Assembly (NCBI GenBank): GCA_032718475.1
Contig: JAUCBJ010006685.1
Span: 27,291 to 91,290 of the forward strand
DNA: 64,000 bases
Source: Nemertoderma westbladi
Lineage: Eukaryota; Xenacoelomorpha; Nemertodermatida; Nemertodermatidae
Direction: 5' to 3'
Part shown: positions 33,001 to 44,700 of the stretch, one piece after another
How the letters are laid out: each line of letters starts with the position of its first letter
Numbering within the stretch: the stretch's first letter is position 1
Notes under the pieces: generated by a model
Told to the model about the DNA's origin: nothing
Database searches by the model: none
What the model saw: the letters and a program-made list of their open reading frames with translations, nothing else
Position numbers and translations under genes: made by a program

Positions 33001-36000
33001 TACTTCCCCAATGACTATATATTTCTCACAAACTACTTGCTTTACTTCCCCAGGGACTAGATATTTCTCACGAACTACTTGCTTTACTTCCCCAATGACT
33101 ATATATTTCTCACGAACTACTTGCTTTACTTCACCAATGACTATATATTTCTCACGAACTACTTGCTTTACTTCCCCAATGACTATATATTTCTCACGAA
33201 CTACTTGCTTTACTTCCCCAATGACTATATATTTCTCACGAACTACTTGCTGTACTTCCCCAATGACTATATATTTCTCACGAACTACTTGCTTTACTTC
33301 CCCAATGACTATATATTTCTCACGAACTACTTGCTGTACTTCAACAGGGACTATATATTTCTCACGAACTACTTGCTGTACTTCCCCAATGACTATTTAT
33401 TTCTCACGAACTACTTGCTTTACTTCCCCAATGACTATATATTTATCACGAACTACTTGCTGTACTTCCCCAATGACTATATATTTCTCACGAACTACTT
33501 GCTTTACTTCCCCAATGACTATATATTTATCACGAACTACTTGCTGTACTTCCCCAATGACTATATATTTATCACGAACTACTTGCTGTACTTCCCCAAT
33601 GACTATATATTTCTCACGAACTATTGCTTTACTTCCCCAGGGACTATATATTTATCACGAACTACTTGCTGTACTTCCCCAATGACTATATATTTCTCAC
33701 GAACTACTTGCTGTACTTCCCCAATGACTATATATTTATCACGAACTACTTGCTGTACTTCCCCAATGACTATATATTTCTCACGAACTATTGCTTTACT
33801 TCCCCAGGGACTATATATTTCTCACGAACTACTTGCTTTACTTCCCCAGGGACTATATATTTCTCACGAACTACTTGCTCTACTTCCCCAATGACTATAT
33901 ATTTCTCACGAACTACTTTCTCTACTTCCCCAATGACTATATATTTCTCACGAACTACTTGCTGTACTTCCCCAATGACTATATATTTCTCACGAACTAC
34001 TTGCTTTACTTCCCCAATGACTATATATTTCTCACGAACTACTTTCTCTACTTCCCCAATGACTATATATTTATCACGAACTACTTGCTGTACTTCCCCA
34101 ATGACTATATATTTCTCACGAACTACTTTCTCTACTTCCCCAATGACTATATATTTCTCACGAACTACTTGCTGTACTTCCCCAATGACTATATATTTCT
34201 CACGAACTACTTTCTCTACTTCCCCAATGACTATATATTTCTCACGAACTACTTGCTGTACTTCCCCAATGACTATATATTTCTCACGAACTACTTGCTT
34301 TACTTCCCCAATGACTATATATTTCTCACGAACTACTTGCTTTACTTCCCCAATGACTATATATTTCTCACGAACTACTTGCTTTACTTCCCCAATGACT
34401 ATATATTTCTCACGAACTACTTGCTGTACTTCCCCAATAACTATATATTTCTCACGAACTACTTGCTGTACTTCAACAGGGACTAGATATTTCTCACGAA
34501 CTACTTGCTTTACTTCCCCAATGACTATATATTTCTCACGAACTACTTGCTGTACTTCCCCAATGACTATATATTTCTCACGAACTACTTGCTGTACTTC
34601 CCCAATGACTATATATTTCTCACGAACTACTTGCTTTACTTCCCCAGGGACTATATATTTCTCACGAACTACTTGCTTTACTTCCCCAATGACTATATAT
34701 TTCTCACGAACTACTTGCTGTACTTCCCCAATGACTATATATTTCTCACGAACTACTTGCTTTACTTCCCCAGGGACTATATATTTCTCACGAACTACTT
34801 GCTGTACTTCCCCAATGACTATATATTTCTCACGAACTACTTGCTTTACTTCCCCAGGGACTATATATTTCTCACGAACTACTTGCTGTACTTCCCCAGG
34901 GACTATATATTTCTCACGAACTACTTGCTTTACTTCCCCAATGACTTTATATTTCTCACAAACTACTTGCTGTACTTCCCCAGGGACTATATATTTCTCA
35001 CGAACTACTTGCTTTACTTCCCCAGGGACTATATATTTCTCACGAACTACTTGCTTTACTTCCCCAATGACTATATATTTCTCACGAACTACTTGCTTTA
35101 CTTCCCTAATGACTATATATTTCTCACGAACTACTTGCTGTACTTCAACAGGGACTAGATATTTCTCACGAACTACTTGCTTTACTTCCCCAATGACTAT
35201 ATATTTCTCACGAACTACTTGCTTTACTTCCCCAATGACTATATATTTCTCACGAACTACTTGCTGTACTTCCCCAATTACTATATATTTCTCACGAACT
35301 ACTTGCTTTACTTTCCCAGGGACTATATATTTCTCACGAACTACTTGCTGTACTTCCCCAGGGACTATATATTTCTCACGAACTATTGCTTTACTTCCCC
35401 AATGACTATATATTTCTCACGAACTATTGCTTTACTTCCCCAATGACTATATATTTCTCACGAACTACTTGCTGTACTTCCCCAGGGACTATATATTTCT
35501 CACGAACTACTTGCTGTACTGCCCCAATGACTATATATTTCTCACGAACTACTTGCTGTACTTCTCAATGACTATATATTTCTCACAAACTAATTGCTTT
35601 ACTTCCCCATCGAGTATATATTTCTCACGAACTACTTGCTGTACTTCCCCAATGACTATATATTTCTCACGAACTACTTGCTTTACTTCCCCAATGACTA
35701 TATATTTCTCACGAACTACTTGCTGTACTTCCCCAATGACTATATATTTCTCACGAACTACTTGCTTTACTTCCCCAGGGACTATATATTTCTCACGAAC
35801 TACTTGCTGTACTTCCCCAGGGACTATATATTTCTCACGAACTACTTGCTGTACTTCCCCAGGGACTATATATTTCTCACGAACTACTTGCTTTACTTCC
35901 CCAATGACTATATATTTCTCACGAACTACTTGCTGTACTTCAACAGGGACTAGATATTTCTCACGAACTACTTGCTTTACTTCCCCAGGGACTATATATT

Positions 36001-38531
36001 TCTCACGAACTACTTGCTTTACTTCCCCAATGACTATATATTTCTCACGAACTACTTGCTGTACTTCCCCAGGGACTATATATTTCTCACGAACTACTTG
36101 CTCTACTTCAACAGGGACTAGATATTTCTCACGAACTACTTGCTGTACTTCCCCAGGGACTATATATTTCTCACGAACTACTTGCTGTACTTCCCCAATG
36201 ACTATATATTTCTCACGAACTACTTGCTGTACTTCTCCATGGACTATATATTTCTCACGAACTACTTGCTTTACTTCCCCAATGACTATATATTTCTCAC
36301 GAACTACTTGCTGTACTTCCCCAGGGACTATATATTTCTCACGAACTACTTGCTGTACTTCCCCAGGGACTATATATTTCTCACGAACTACTTGCTGTAC
36401 TTCCCCAGGGACTATATATTTCTCACGAACTACTTGCTCTACTTCAACAGGGACTAGATATTTCTCACGAACTACTTGCTGTACTTCCCCAGGGACTATA
36501 TATTTCTCACGAACTACTTGCTGTACTTCCCCAGGGACTATATATTTCTCACGAACTACTTGCTCTACTTCAACAGGGACTAGATATTTCTCACGAACTA
36601 CTTGCTGTACTTCCCCAGGGACTATATATTTCTCACGAACTACTTGCTCTACTTCAACAGGGACTAGATATTTCTCACGAACTACTTGCTTTACTTCCCC
36701 AATGACTATATATTTCTCACGAACTACTTGCTGTACTTCCCCAGGGACTATATATTTCTCACGAACTACTTGCTGTACTTCCCCAGGGACTATATATTTC
36801 TCACGAACTACTTGCTGTACTTCCCCAATGACTATATATTTCTCACGAACTACTTGCTGTACTTCTCCATGGACTATATATTTCTCACGAACTACTTGCT
36901 TTACTTCCCCAATGACTATATATTTCTCACGAACTACTTGCTGTACTTCCCCAGGGACTATATATTTCTCACGAACTACTTGCTGTACTTCCCCAGGGAC
37001 TATATATTTCTCACGAACTACTTGCTGTACTTCTCCATGGACTATATATTTCTCACGAACTACTTGCTTTACTTCCCCAATGACTATATATTTCTCACGA
37101 ACTACTTGCTGTACTTCCCCAGGGACTATATATTTCTCACGAACTACTTGCTGTACTTCCCCAGGGACTATATATTTCTCACGAACTACTTGCTGTACTT
37201 CCCCAGGGACTATATATTTCTCACGAACTACTTGCTTTACTTCCCCAATGACTATATATTTCTCACGAACTACTTGCTGTACTTCAACAGGGACTAGATA
37301 TTTCTCACGAACTACTTGCTTTACTTCCCCAGGGACTATATATTTCTCACGAACTACTTGCTTTACTTCCCCAATGACTATATATTTCTCACGAACTACT
37401 TGCTGTACTTCCCCAGGGACTATATATTTCTCACGAACTACTTGCTCTACTTCAACAGGGACTAGATATTTCTCACGAACTACTTGCTGTACTTCCCCAG
37501 GGACTATATATTTCTCACGAACTACTTGCTGTACTTCCCCAATGACTATATATTTCTCACGAACTACTTGCTGTACTTCTCCATGGACTATATATTTCTC
37601 ACGAACTACTTGCTTTACTTCCCCAATGACTATATATTTCTCACGAACTACTTGCTGTACTTCTCCATGGACTATATATTTCTCACGAACTACTTGCTTT
37701 ACTTCCCCAATGACTATATATTTCTCACGAACTACTTGCTCTACTTCCCCAGGGACTATATATTTCTCACGAACTACTTGCTCTACTTCAACAGGGACTA
37801 GATATTTCTCACGAACTACTTGCTGTACTTCCCCAGGGACTATATATTTCTCACGAACTACTTGCTGTACTTCCCCAATGACTATATATTTCTCACGAAC
37901 TACTTGCTGTACTTCTCCATGGACTATATATTTCTCACGAACTACTTGCTTTACTTCCCCAATGACTATATATTTCTCACGAACTACTTGCTGTACTTCT
38001 CCATGGACTATATATTTCTCACGAACTACTTGCTTTACTTCCCCAATGACTATATATTTCTCACGAACTACTTGCTGTACTTCCCCAGGGACTATATATT
38101 TCTCACGAACTACTTGCTCTACTTCAACAGGGACTAGATATTTCTCACGAACTACTTGCTGTACTTCCCCAGGGACTATATATTTCTCACGAACTACTTG
38201 CTGTACTTCCCCAATGACTATATATTTCTCACGAACTACTTGCTGTACTTCTCCATGGACTATATATTTCTCACGAACTACTTGCTTTACTTCCCCAATG
38301 ACTATATATTTCTCACGAACTACTTGCTGTACTTCCCCAGGGACTATATATTTCTCACGAACTACTTGCTTTACTTCCCCAGGGACTATATATTTCTCAC
38401 GAACTACTTGCTTTACTTCCCCAATGACTATATATTTCTCACGAACTACTAGCTTTACTTCCCCAATGACTATATATTTCTCACGAACTACTTGCTTTAC
38501 TTCCCCAATGACTATATATTTCTCACGAACT
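27011..38531. repeat. 42-bp satellite array, block 2
   Basis: About 274 units. Units with TTATCACG dominate from the left edge to about 33.8 kb. Units with CTTCAACAGGG and CTCCATGG appear to the right of about 33.3 kb. Between 31.05 and 32.66 kb a rare variant, AACTCCTTGC, recurs at 31057, 31393, 31855, 32191 and 32653, spaced 336, 462, 336 and 462 bp, so the higher-order unit is 798 bp (8 + 11 monomers). It stops at the Gypsy LTR. Confidence 0.97.
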
Positions 38532-38773
38532 ACAGTTATTGATAATCCAGTAACTCAATAATATAGTATAATAGCTGACAGTCAAGTTACAGAACTGCAC
38601 ACAGACCTAACACAACTGACAACTGCACAACCTCCTACCTACCGTACCTGTCCAACCGGTAGGCCTACACCTGATACAGCAGCACTAGTACTGTACTGTA
38701 GTTTTTCCTTTCTTGTACTACCGTACTATCCCAGTGGCATGGCCTACTATATGTCTCACACAATTTCCCAACA
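38532..38773 (-). repeat. Gypsy 3' LTR (242 bp)
   Basis: Direct repeat of 41542-41783. In element orientation it begins TGTTGGGAAATTGTG and ends CAATAACTGT. The outermost two bases (plus-strand AC at 38532-38533) could belong to the satellite, so the end is uncertain by 2 bp. Confidence 0.95.
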
Positions 38774-38783
38774 CCTCCCACAG
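38774..38783 (-). promoter_or_regulatory. Gypsy polypurine tract
   Basis: In element orientation CTGTGGGAGG directly precedes the TGTTGGG start of the 3' LTR, in the expected place for the plus-strand primer. Confidence 0.75.
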
Positions 38784-38796
38784 TTTTATAAACTTT

Positions 38797-39354
38797 TTAG
38801 TTTTCAAATCCATATCGCTTTGGGGGCCTAGACATTCGGCCTGAACGCGTAACGACCGTGGGTGGAGCAACCCCTATTGGTATCTCATCTTCATCATCTG
38901 TAGGGTCTATTTCATCGTATGATGTTTCATCATCTGTACTATCAACCTCCGTTTCCGATTCGATATCAATTACCCTTTCAATTTTATTATTCGTATTTAA
39001 TGCTGACTCAACCTGATTTTCTGCATGCGAAACTTTCATCGACTTTCTAACATCTTGAAGGTGTCGGCGTATTCCTTTCACTATCACTGAACGTTCCTGT
39101 ACTTGATCGACTCTATGAGGTCCCTTCCATCTCACGGTGCATTTCACATGTGAATCTGGTTTCACGAATACGTAGTCCCCAACTTTTATATTTCCGCTTG
39201 ACCTACAATCGACATCTTCTTTGGGTTGCGATATTTCTGTCACACTAGGTAGCTTCATCTTTCGTTTTGACAATCCACCAAAGAGCTTCTGAGCTGGAGT
39301 TTGCTCTTCACTCCTTCCACAAGTGTTATTGTACCAGAAACAGGATTGTTCCAA
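38797..39354 (-). pseudogene. Gypsy integrase C-terminal fragment
   Basis: A 185-codon frame. It starts in the end of the integrase core (FWYNNT...EQTPAQKLFGG, matching the usual SPAQ.LFGR region) and runs through the C-terminal DNA-binding part (VGDYVFVKP, TVRWKGPHRV, RRHLQDVRKS). It ends in an acidic tail and TRSGRMSRPPKRYGFE, a typical Gypsy polyprotein terminus. The zinc-binding HHCC domain and the catalytic D,D,E residues are missing. It overlaps the 3' end of the protease/RT frame by about 100 bp in another frame, because the internal deletion joined two frames. The nominal ATG at the start is not a real initiation site. Confidence 0.88.
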
Positions 39355-40607
39355 TTCTTTTGTTCATTTCCACAAATTTCTAGACCGAGAACCTTACATC
39401 CATTTATTACTGGTTCAGCGTCTTTTGAAATTAACCCATAATCTTTCAGGTGACCCCTTACAGCCTCTGTAGGTATTTTATTCGTGTTTACATATACATC
39501 GTCTCTGAAGTTATCTGTGGAACTTTGAACCTTTTCATCTTTCTTTAAAACTCCTTCAACAATACGGTCCATAATCTTTGGACCAGGACCCAACCCAAAT
39601 CCCATCCTAGTAACGACATATCGCTTTCCTTCATATACAACAGTTTGGTATGATCGTAGTTCTTCTTTAATATGAATTTGCATATATGCCCAACGAAGAT
39701 CGATTACAGCGGTTTGTTCTCCCATCCTCCGCCAGACTCTTAATTTTTCATTGCAGGCAGCAGCTTCACGACCAGGTGCATTGATGACATGAGAATTCAG
39801 TTCTCTATAATCTAAGATCGGCCTTATTCGTTGTTTTTTCTCCTCATATTTTGCCATGATTGGGATGGTTCCCTTGACTTCTCCATGAATTTCCGGAGAG
39901 TATGGAACTATCCATTCTCGCTCGATCCACTCTTCCATAGCAGCTTTATATAATTCGGTGTGCTCTGGTCGTATGCGATACTCAGTCATTTGATTATTAA
40001 GCTGAGGTGGTGTTCCGTCTTTCCACTTCCACTCTGCAGTCCAATTTTTTCCATCATATACTACGCGAAAGTCTGAATCTTCTATAATAATATCGGACTG
40101 ATTGGGTGCTATTTTCTTAGTTAGTGATACTTCGATATTGACTTGTTCCTTCTCTTCAATATCTAGCTGTTTAACCTCAGCCCCTACACAACCAAATATG
40201 ATTGGAGACAACGTTTCAGATCCAATATGTCGGACCACATCGATTCCTAACATTACTGCCCCTTCACCCAACAATTTTTCTACCACCAATACTGGCCATG
40301 TAAAAAGGAATTCAATTGAATTAATGGCAACGAATGTTAATTCAACCTCTCCTATCACTCCACAATGCGATTCACCGTCTAACATCGTAATTTCAGATGA
40401 TCTAATACATTTTTTCACTTCTATTCCATTTTGTTGACACCATAGTTTTGACACTAAACATCTCGAGCAGCCAGTGTCAACCAATGCGGGAATGACTATA
40501 TTCATTCCTTCAAGTTGAATGCCAACTAATGGGAGATTCCCGTTGTGGGGGAAACATCCATTGGCTGCGATGAATCCCCCATTCCGTTTCCCGAAGGTTG
40601 CCGCCAC
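39255..40607 (-). CDS. pol: Gypsy pol: protease and truncated reverse transcriptase
   Basis: 450 codons overlapping the end of gag in the -1 frame, so it is expected to be made by ribosomal frameshifting and not from its own start. Aspartic protease: ALVDTGCS with the catalytic DTG at about residues 44-46. RT: the fingers region IPIMAKYEEKKQRIRPILDYRELN near 240; motif A AVIDLRWAYMQIHI near 300; FGLGPGPKIMDRIVEGVL near 330; and the catalytic box FRDD near 364, where most relatives have YVDD or YIDD. The ORF continues to about VLGLEICGNEQ, then enters sequence out of frame with the integrase end. Thumb, RNase H and most of integrase are absent. The RT is therefore incomplete and probably inactive, while the protease may be intact. 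Confidence 0.9.
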   Translation of the reverse strand: MAATFGKRNGGFIAANGCFPHNGNLPLVGIQLEGMNIVIPALVDTGCSRCLVSKLWCQQNGIEVKKCIRSSEITMLDGESHCGVIGEVELTFVAINSIEFLFTWPVLVVEKLLGEGAVMLGIDVVRHIGSETLSPIIFGCVGAEVKQLDIEEKEQVNIEVSLTKKIAPNQSDIIIEDSDFRVVYDGKNWTAEWKWKDGTPPQLNNQMTEYRIRPEHTELYKAAMEEWIEREWIVPYSPEIHGEVKGTIPIMAKYEEKKQRIRPILDYRELNSHVINAPGREAAACNEKLRVWRRMGEQTAVIDLRWAYMQIHIKEELRSYQTVVYEGKRYVVTRMGFGLGPGPKIMDRIVEGVLKKDEKVQSSTDNFRDDVYVNTNKIPTEAVRGHLKDYGLISKDAEPVINGCKVLGLEICGNEQKNWNNPVSGTITLVEGVKSKLQLRSSLVDCQNER

Positions 40608-41482
40608 GATGATGCCGCCAAAGCATTATTGCTACCGGAGACCGCATTCGTATACCCTTGTCTCGTACTGTTACGGCATCCTCTCGCAATATGACCCTCC
40701 ATTCCACAATTGTGACACCTGATGACATTTCCACTATTTCTAGCTTGAAAACCATCATAACGATCATTACCGGTGCCACCTCTATCAGCTACTGAACAAT
40801 TCCGAGCCAAGTGGCCCCACGTTCCACAACGGTAACACTGAACATTACTACCAACACCACCGCTATTTACAATGGGACGAAATCCCCTTCCCCTGTGTGG
40901 CCCACCACGAAAACCAGCAGCTCCAATCCCAAAACCGGCAGCTCCAATCCCAATCCCATCTCTTCCACTTCCGGCTCTCTCTGACAGTATACGCCGAGCT
41001 TGTTGCAATAAATCCGTCCAATTTCTCCTGCTCGCCATTGCTTTAACTTCTGACCTAACGCTCTCAGGTAAACCATTCGCAAACTGAGCCGTTAACATAT
41101 CCTGTGCACATTGACTATCTATATCCTTTGTAATTAGTGATAGCAACCTCCGCAAATCTGCTAGAAACGCATCAGCAGACTCATCACTCTTTAATATCCG
41201 ACTTTTAAACTTATCGTACGCTAGATACGGATTATCAGCAAACGCCTCGATCAATCGGTCACGAACTTCATCGTAGTTATTCTTTTGCTCGTCGTCCAGC
41301 TGATTTATAACATCATGAGCTGCTCCCGTCAGCGATAGACGAAAATATGTTACTCGACTCTCTTCCGTTAGTTTAGATTCCGTTTTGAGAATATTGAAAG
41401 TATCGTCAAACGTTGCAATCCACGAGCAGGGATCACCAGTTCCATCATACTTAACAACGTAATCCGATAATTTTGGCGCCAT
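40526..41482 (-). CDS. gag: Gypsy gag polyprotein
   Basis: 318 codons from an ATG 60 nt inside the 5' LTR to a TAG at 40526-40528. Residues about 1-170 form the helical capsid-like retrotransposon gag domain (YDGTGDPCSWIATFDDTF, YFRLSLTGAAHDVI, SADAFLADLRRLLSLI, QFANGLPESVRSEV). A Gly/Arg-rich linker follows, then two CCHC zinc knuckles, CYRCGTWGHLARNC (about 215-228) and CHNCGMEGHIARGC (about 254-267). The protein would assemble the virus-like particle and bind the element RNA. The frame is uninterrupted. Its last 80 bases overlap pol and carry the frameshift site described separately. The C-terminus is Ser/Pro-rich. Confidence 0.95.
   Translation of the reverse strand: MAPKLSDYVVKYDGTGDPCSWIATFDDTFNILKTESKLTEESRVTYFRLSLTGAAHDVINQLDDEQKNNYDEVRDRLIEAFADNPYLAYDKFKSRILKSDESADAFLADLRRLLSLITKDIDSQCAQDMLTAQFANGLPESVRSEVKAMASRRNWTDLLQQARRILSERAGSGRDGIGIGAAGFGIGAAGFRGGPHRGRGFRPIVNSGGVGSNVQCYRCGTWGHLARNCSVADRGGTGNDRYDGFQARNSGNVIRCHNCGMEGHIARGCRNSTRQGYTNAVSGSNNALAASSWRQPSGNGMGDSSQPMDVSPTTGISH
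40528..40592 (-). promoter_or_regulatory. Predicted -1 ribosomal frameshift signal for gag-pol
   Basis: In element orientation the heptamer GGGAAAC lies at 40592-40586 and reads G GGA AAC in the gag frame, the X_XXY_YYZ arrangement needed for a -1 slip into the pol frame. Two bases downstream, AATGGGGGATTC (40583-40572) can pair with GAATCTCCCATT (40539-40528) as a 12-bp stem with one G-U wobble. A competing pairing of GGGGGA with TCCCCC is possible. The pol frame is exactly -1 relative to gag. The 2-nt spacer is shorter than the usual 5-9. Confidence 0.8.
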
Positions 41483-41541
41483 AACGATTTAGGTTAAACA
41501 ATAGATCAGTATAGCCCGGTTAACTTGTTGAAGATATATAA

Positions 41542-41783
41542 ACAGTTATTGATAATCCAGTAACTCAATAATATAGTATAATAGCTGACAGTCAAGTTAC
41601 AGAACTGCACACAGACCTAACACAACTGACAACTGCACAACCTCCTACCTACCGTACCTGTCCAACCGGTAGGCCTACACCTGATACAGCAGCACTAGTA
41701 CTGTACTGTAGTTTTTCCTTTCTTGTACTACCGTACTATCCCAGTGGCATGGCCTACTATATGTCTCACACAATTTCCCAACA
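41542..41783 (-). repeat. Gypsy 5' LTR (242 bp)
   Basis: By eye, an identical copy of 38532-38773. The inner edge is followed, in element orientation, by TTATATATCTTCAACAAG, which does not begin with TGG, so the tRNA primer site is not recognisable. The outer edge returns to the 42-bp satellite in phase (TTGCTGTACTTCC). Confidence 0.95.
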
Positions 41784-44700
41784 TTGCTGTACTTCCCCAG
41801 GGACTATATATTTCTCACGAACTACTTGCTTTACTTCCCCAATGACTATATATTTCTCACGAACTACTTGCTGTACTTCCCCAATGACTATATATTTCTC
41901 ACGAACTACTTGCTTTACTTCCCCAATGACTATATATTTCTCACGAACTACTTGCTTTACTTCCCCAATGACTATATATTTCTCACGAACTACTTGCTTT
42001 ACTTCCCCAATGACTATATATTTCTCACGAACTACTTGCTGTACTTCCCCAGGGACTATATATTTCTCACGAACTACTTGCTTTACTTCCCCAATGACTA
42101 TATATTTCTCACGAACTACTTGCTGTACTTCCCCAATGACTATATATTTCTCACGAACTACTTGCTTTACTTCCCCAATGACTAGATATTTCTCACGAAC
42201 TACTTGCTTTACTTCCCCAATGACTATATATCTCTCACGAACTACTTGCTGTACTTCCCCAGGGACTATATATTTCTCACGAACTACTTGCTGTACTTCC
42301 CCAGGGACTATATATTTCTCACGAACTACTTGCTGTACTTCCCCAGGGACTATATATTTCTCACGAACTACTTGCTTTACTTCCCCAATGACTATATATT
42401 TCTCACGAACTACTTGCTGTACTTCAACAGGGACTATATATTTCTCACGAACTACTTGCTTTACTTCCCCAGGGACTATATATTTCTCACGAACTACTTG
42501 CTTTACTTCCCCAATGACTATATATTTCTCACGAACTACTTGCTGTACTTCCCCAGGGACTATATATTTCTCACGAACTACTTGCTCTACTTCAACAGGG
42601 ACTAGATATTTCTCACGAACTACTTGCTGTACTTCCCCAGGGACTATATATTTCTCACGAACTACTTGCTGTACTTCCCCAATGACTATATATTTCTCAC
42701 GAACTACTTGCTGTACTTCTCCATGGACTATATATTTCTCACGAACTACTTGCTTTACTTCCCCAATGACTATATATTTCTCACGAACTACTTGTTGTAC
42801 TTCCCCAATGACTATATATTTCTCACGAACTACTTGCTGTACTTCCCCAATGACTATATATTTCTCACGAACTACTTGCTTTACTTCCCCAATGAATATA
42901 TATTTCTCACGAACTACTTGCTGTACTTCCCCAATGACTATATATTTCTCACGAACTACTTGCTTTACTTCCCCAATGACTATATATTTCTCACGAACTA
43001 CTTGCTGTACTTCCCCAATGACTATATATTTCTCACGAACTACTTGCTTTACTTCCCCAATGACTAGATATTTCTCACGAACTACTTGCTTTACTTCCCC
43101 AATGACTATATATTTCTCACGAACTACTTGCTTTACTTCCCCAATGACTAGATATTTCTCACGAACTACTTGCTTTACTTCCCCAATGACTATATATTTC
43201 TCACGAACTACTTGCTGTACTTCCCCAGGGACTATATATTTCTCACGAACTACTTGCTGTACTTCCCCAGGGACTATATATTTCTCACGAACTACTTGCT
43301 GTACTTCCCCAGGGACTATATATTTCTCACGAACTACTTGCTTTACTTCCCCAATGACTATATATTTCTCACGAACTACTTGCTTTACTTCCCCAATGAC
43401 TATATATTTCTCACGAACTACTTGCTGTACTTCCCCAATGACTATATATTTCTCACGAACTACTTGCTTTACTTCCCCAATGACTAGATATTTCTCACGA
43501 ACTACTTGCTTTACTTCCCCAATGACTATATATTTCTCACGAACTACTTGCTGTACTTCCCCAGGGACTATATATTTCTCACGAACTACTTGCTGTACTT
43601 CCCCAGGGACTATATATTTCTCACGAACTACTTGCTTTACTTCCCCAATGACTATATATTTCTCACGAACTACTTGTTGTACTTCCCCAGGGACTAGATA
43701 TTTCTCACGAACTACTTGCTGTACTTCCCCAGGGACTATATATTTCTCACGAACTACTTGCTTTACTTCCCCAATGACTATATATTTCTCACGAACTACT
43801 TGCTGTACTTCAACAGGGACTATATATTTCTCACGAACTACTTGCTTTACTTCCCCAGGGACTATATATTTCTCACGAACTACTTGCTTTACTTCCCCAA
43901 TGACTATATATTTCTCACGAACTACTTGCTGTACTTCCCCAGGGACTATATATTTCTCACGAACTACTTGCTGTACTTCCCCAGGGACTATATATTTCTC
44001 ACGAACTACTTGCTTTACTTCCCCAATGACTATATATTTCTCACGAACTACTTGCTGTACTTCCCCAGGGACTATATATTTCTCACGAACTACTTGCTTT
44101 ACTTCCCCAGGGACTATATATTTCTCACGAACTACTTGCTTTACTTCCCCAATGACTATATATTTCTCACGAACTACTTGCTGTACTTCCCCAGGGACTA
44201 TATATTTCTCACGAACTACTTGCTGTACTTCCCCAATGACTATATATTTCTCACGAACTACTTGCTTTACTTCCCCAATGACTATATATTTCTCACGAAC
44301 TACTTGCTGTACTTCCCCAGGGACTATATATTTCTCACGAACTACTTGCTGTACTTCCCCAGGGACTATATATTTCTCACGAACTACTTGCTGTACTTCC
44401 CCAGGGACTATATATTTCTCACGAACTACTTGCTGTACTTCCCCAGGGACTATATATTTCTCACGAACTACTTGCTGTACTTCAACAGGGACTAGATATT
44501 TCTCACGAACTACTTGCTGTACTTCCCCAGGGACTATATATTTCTCACGAACTACTTGCTGTACTTCCCCAGGGACTATATATTTCTCACGAACTACTTG
44601 CTGTACTTCCCCAGGGACTAGATATTTCTCACGAACTACTTGCTTTACTTCCCCAATGACTAGATATTTCTCACGAACTACTTGCTTTACTTCCCCAATG

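Larger units (their letters stand above)
38532..41783 (-). mobile_element. Ty3/Gypsy LTR retrotransposon, internally deleted
   Basis: A 3252-bp minus-strand element inside the 42-bp satellite, with 242-bp LTRs that appear identical. In element order: LTR, gag with two CCHC knuckles, protease and partial RT, the C-terminal end of integrase, polypurine tract, LTR. The part encoding the end of RT, RNase H and the integrase catalytic core has been deleted at about 39340-39370. Identical LTRs imply a very recent insertion, so the deleted form was probably mobilised in trans by an intact relative. Confidence 0.95.
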
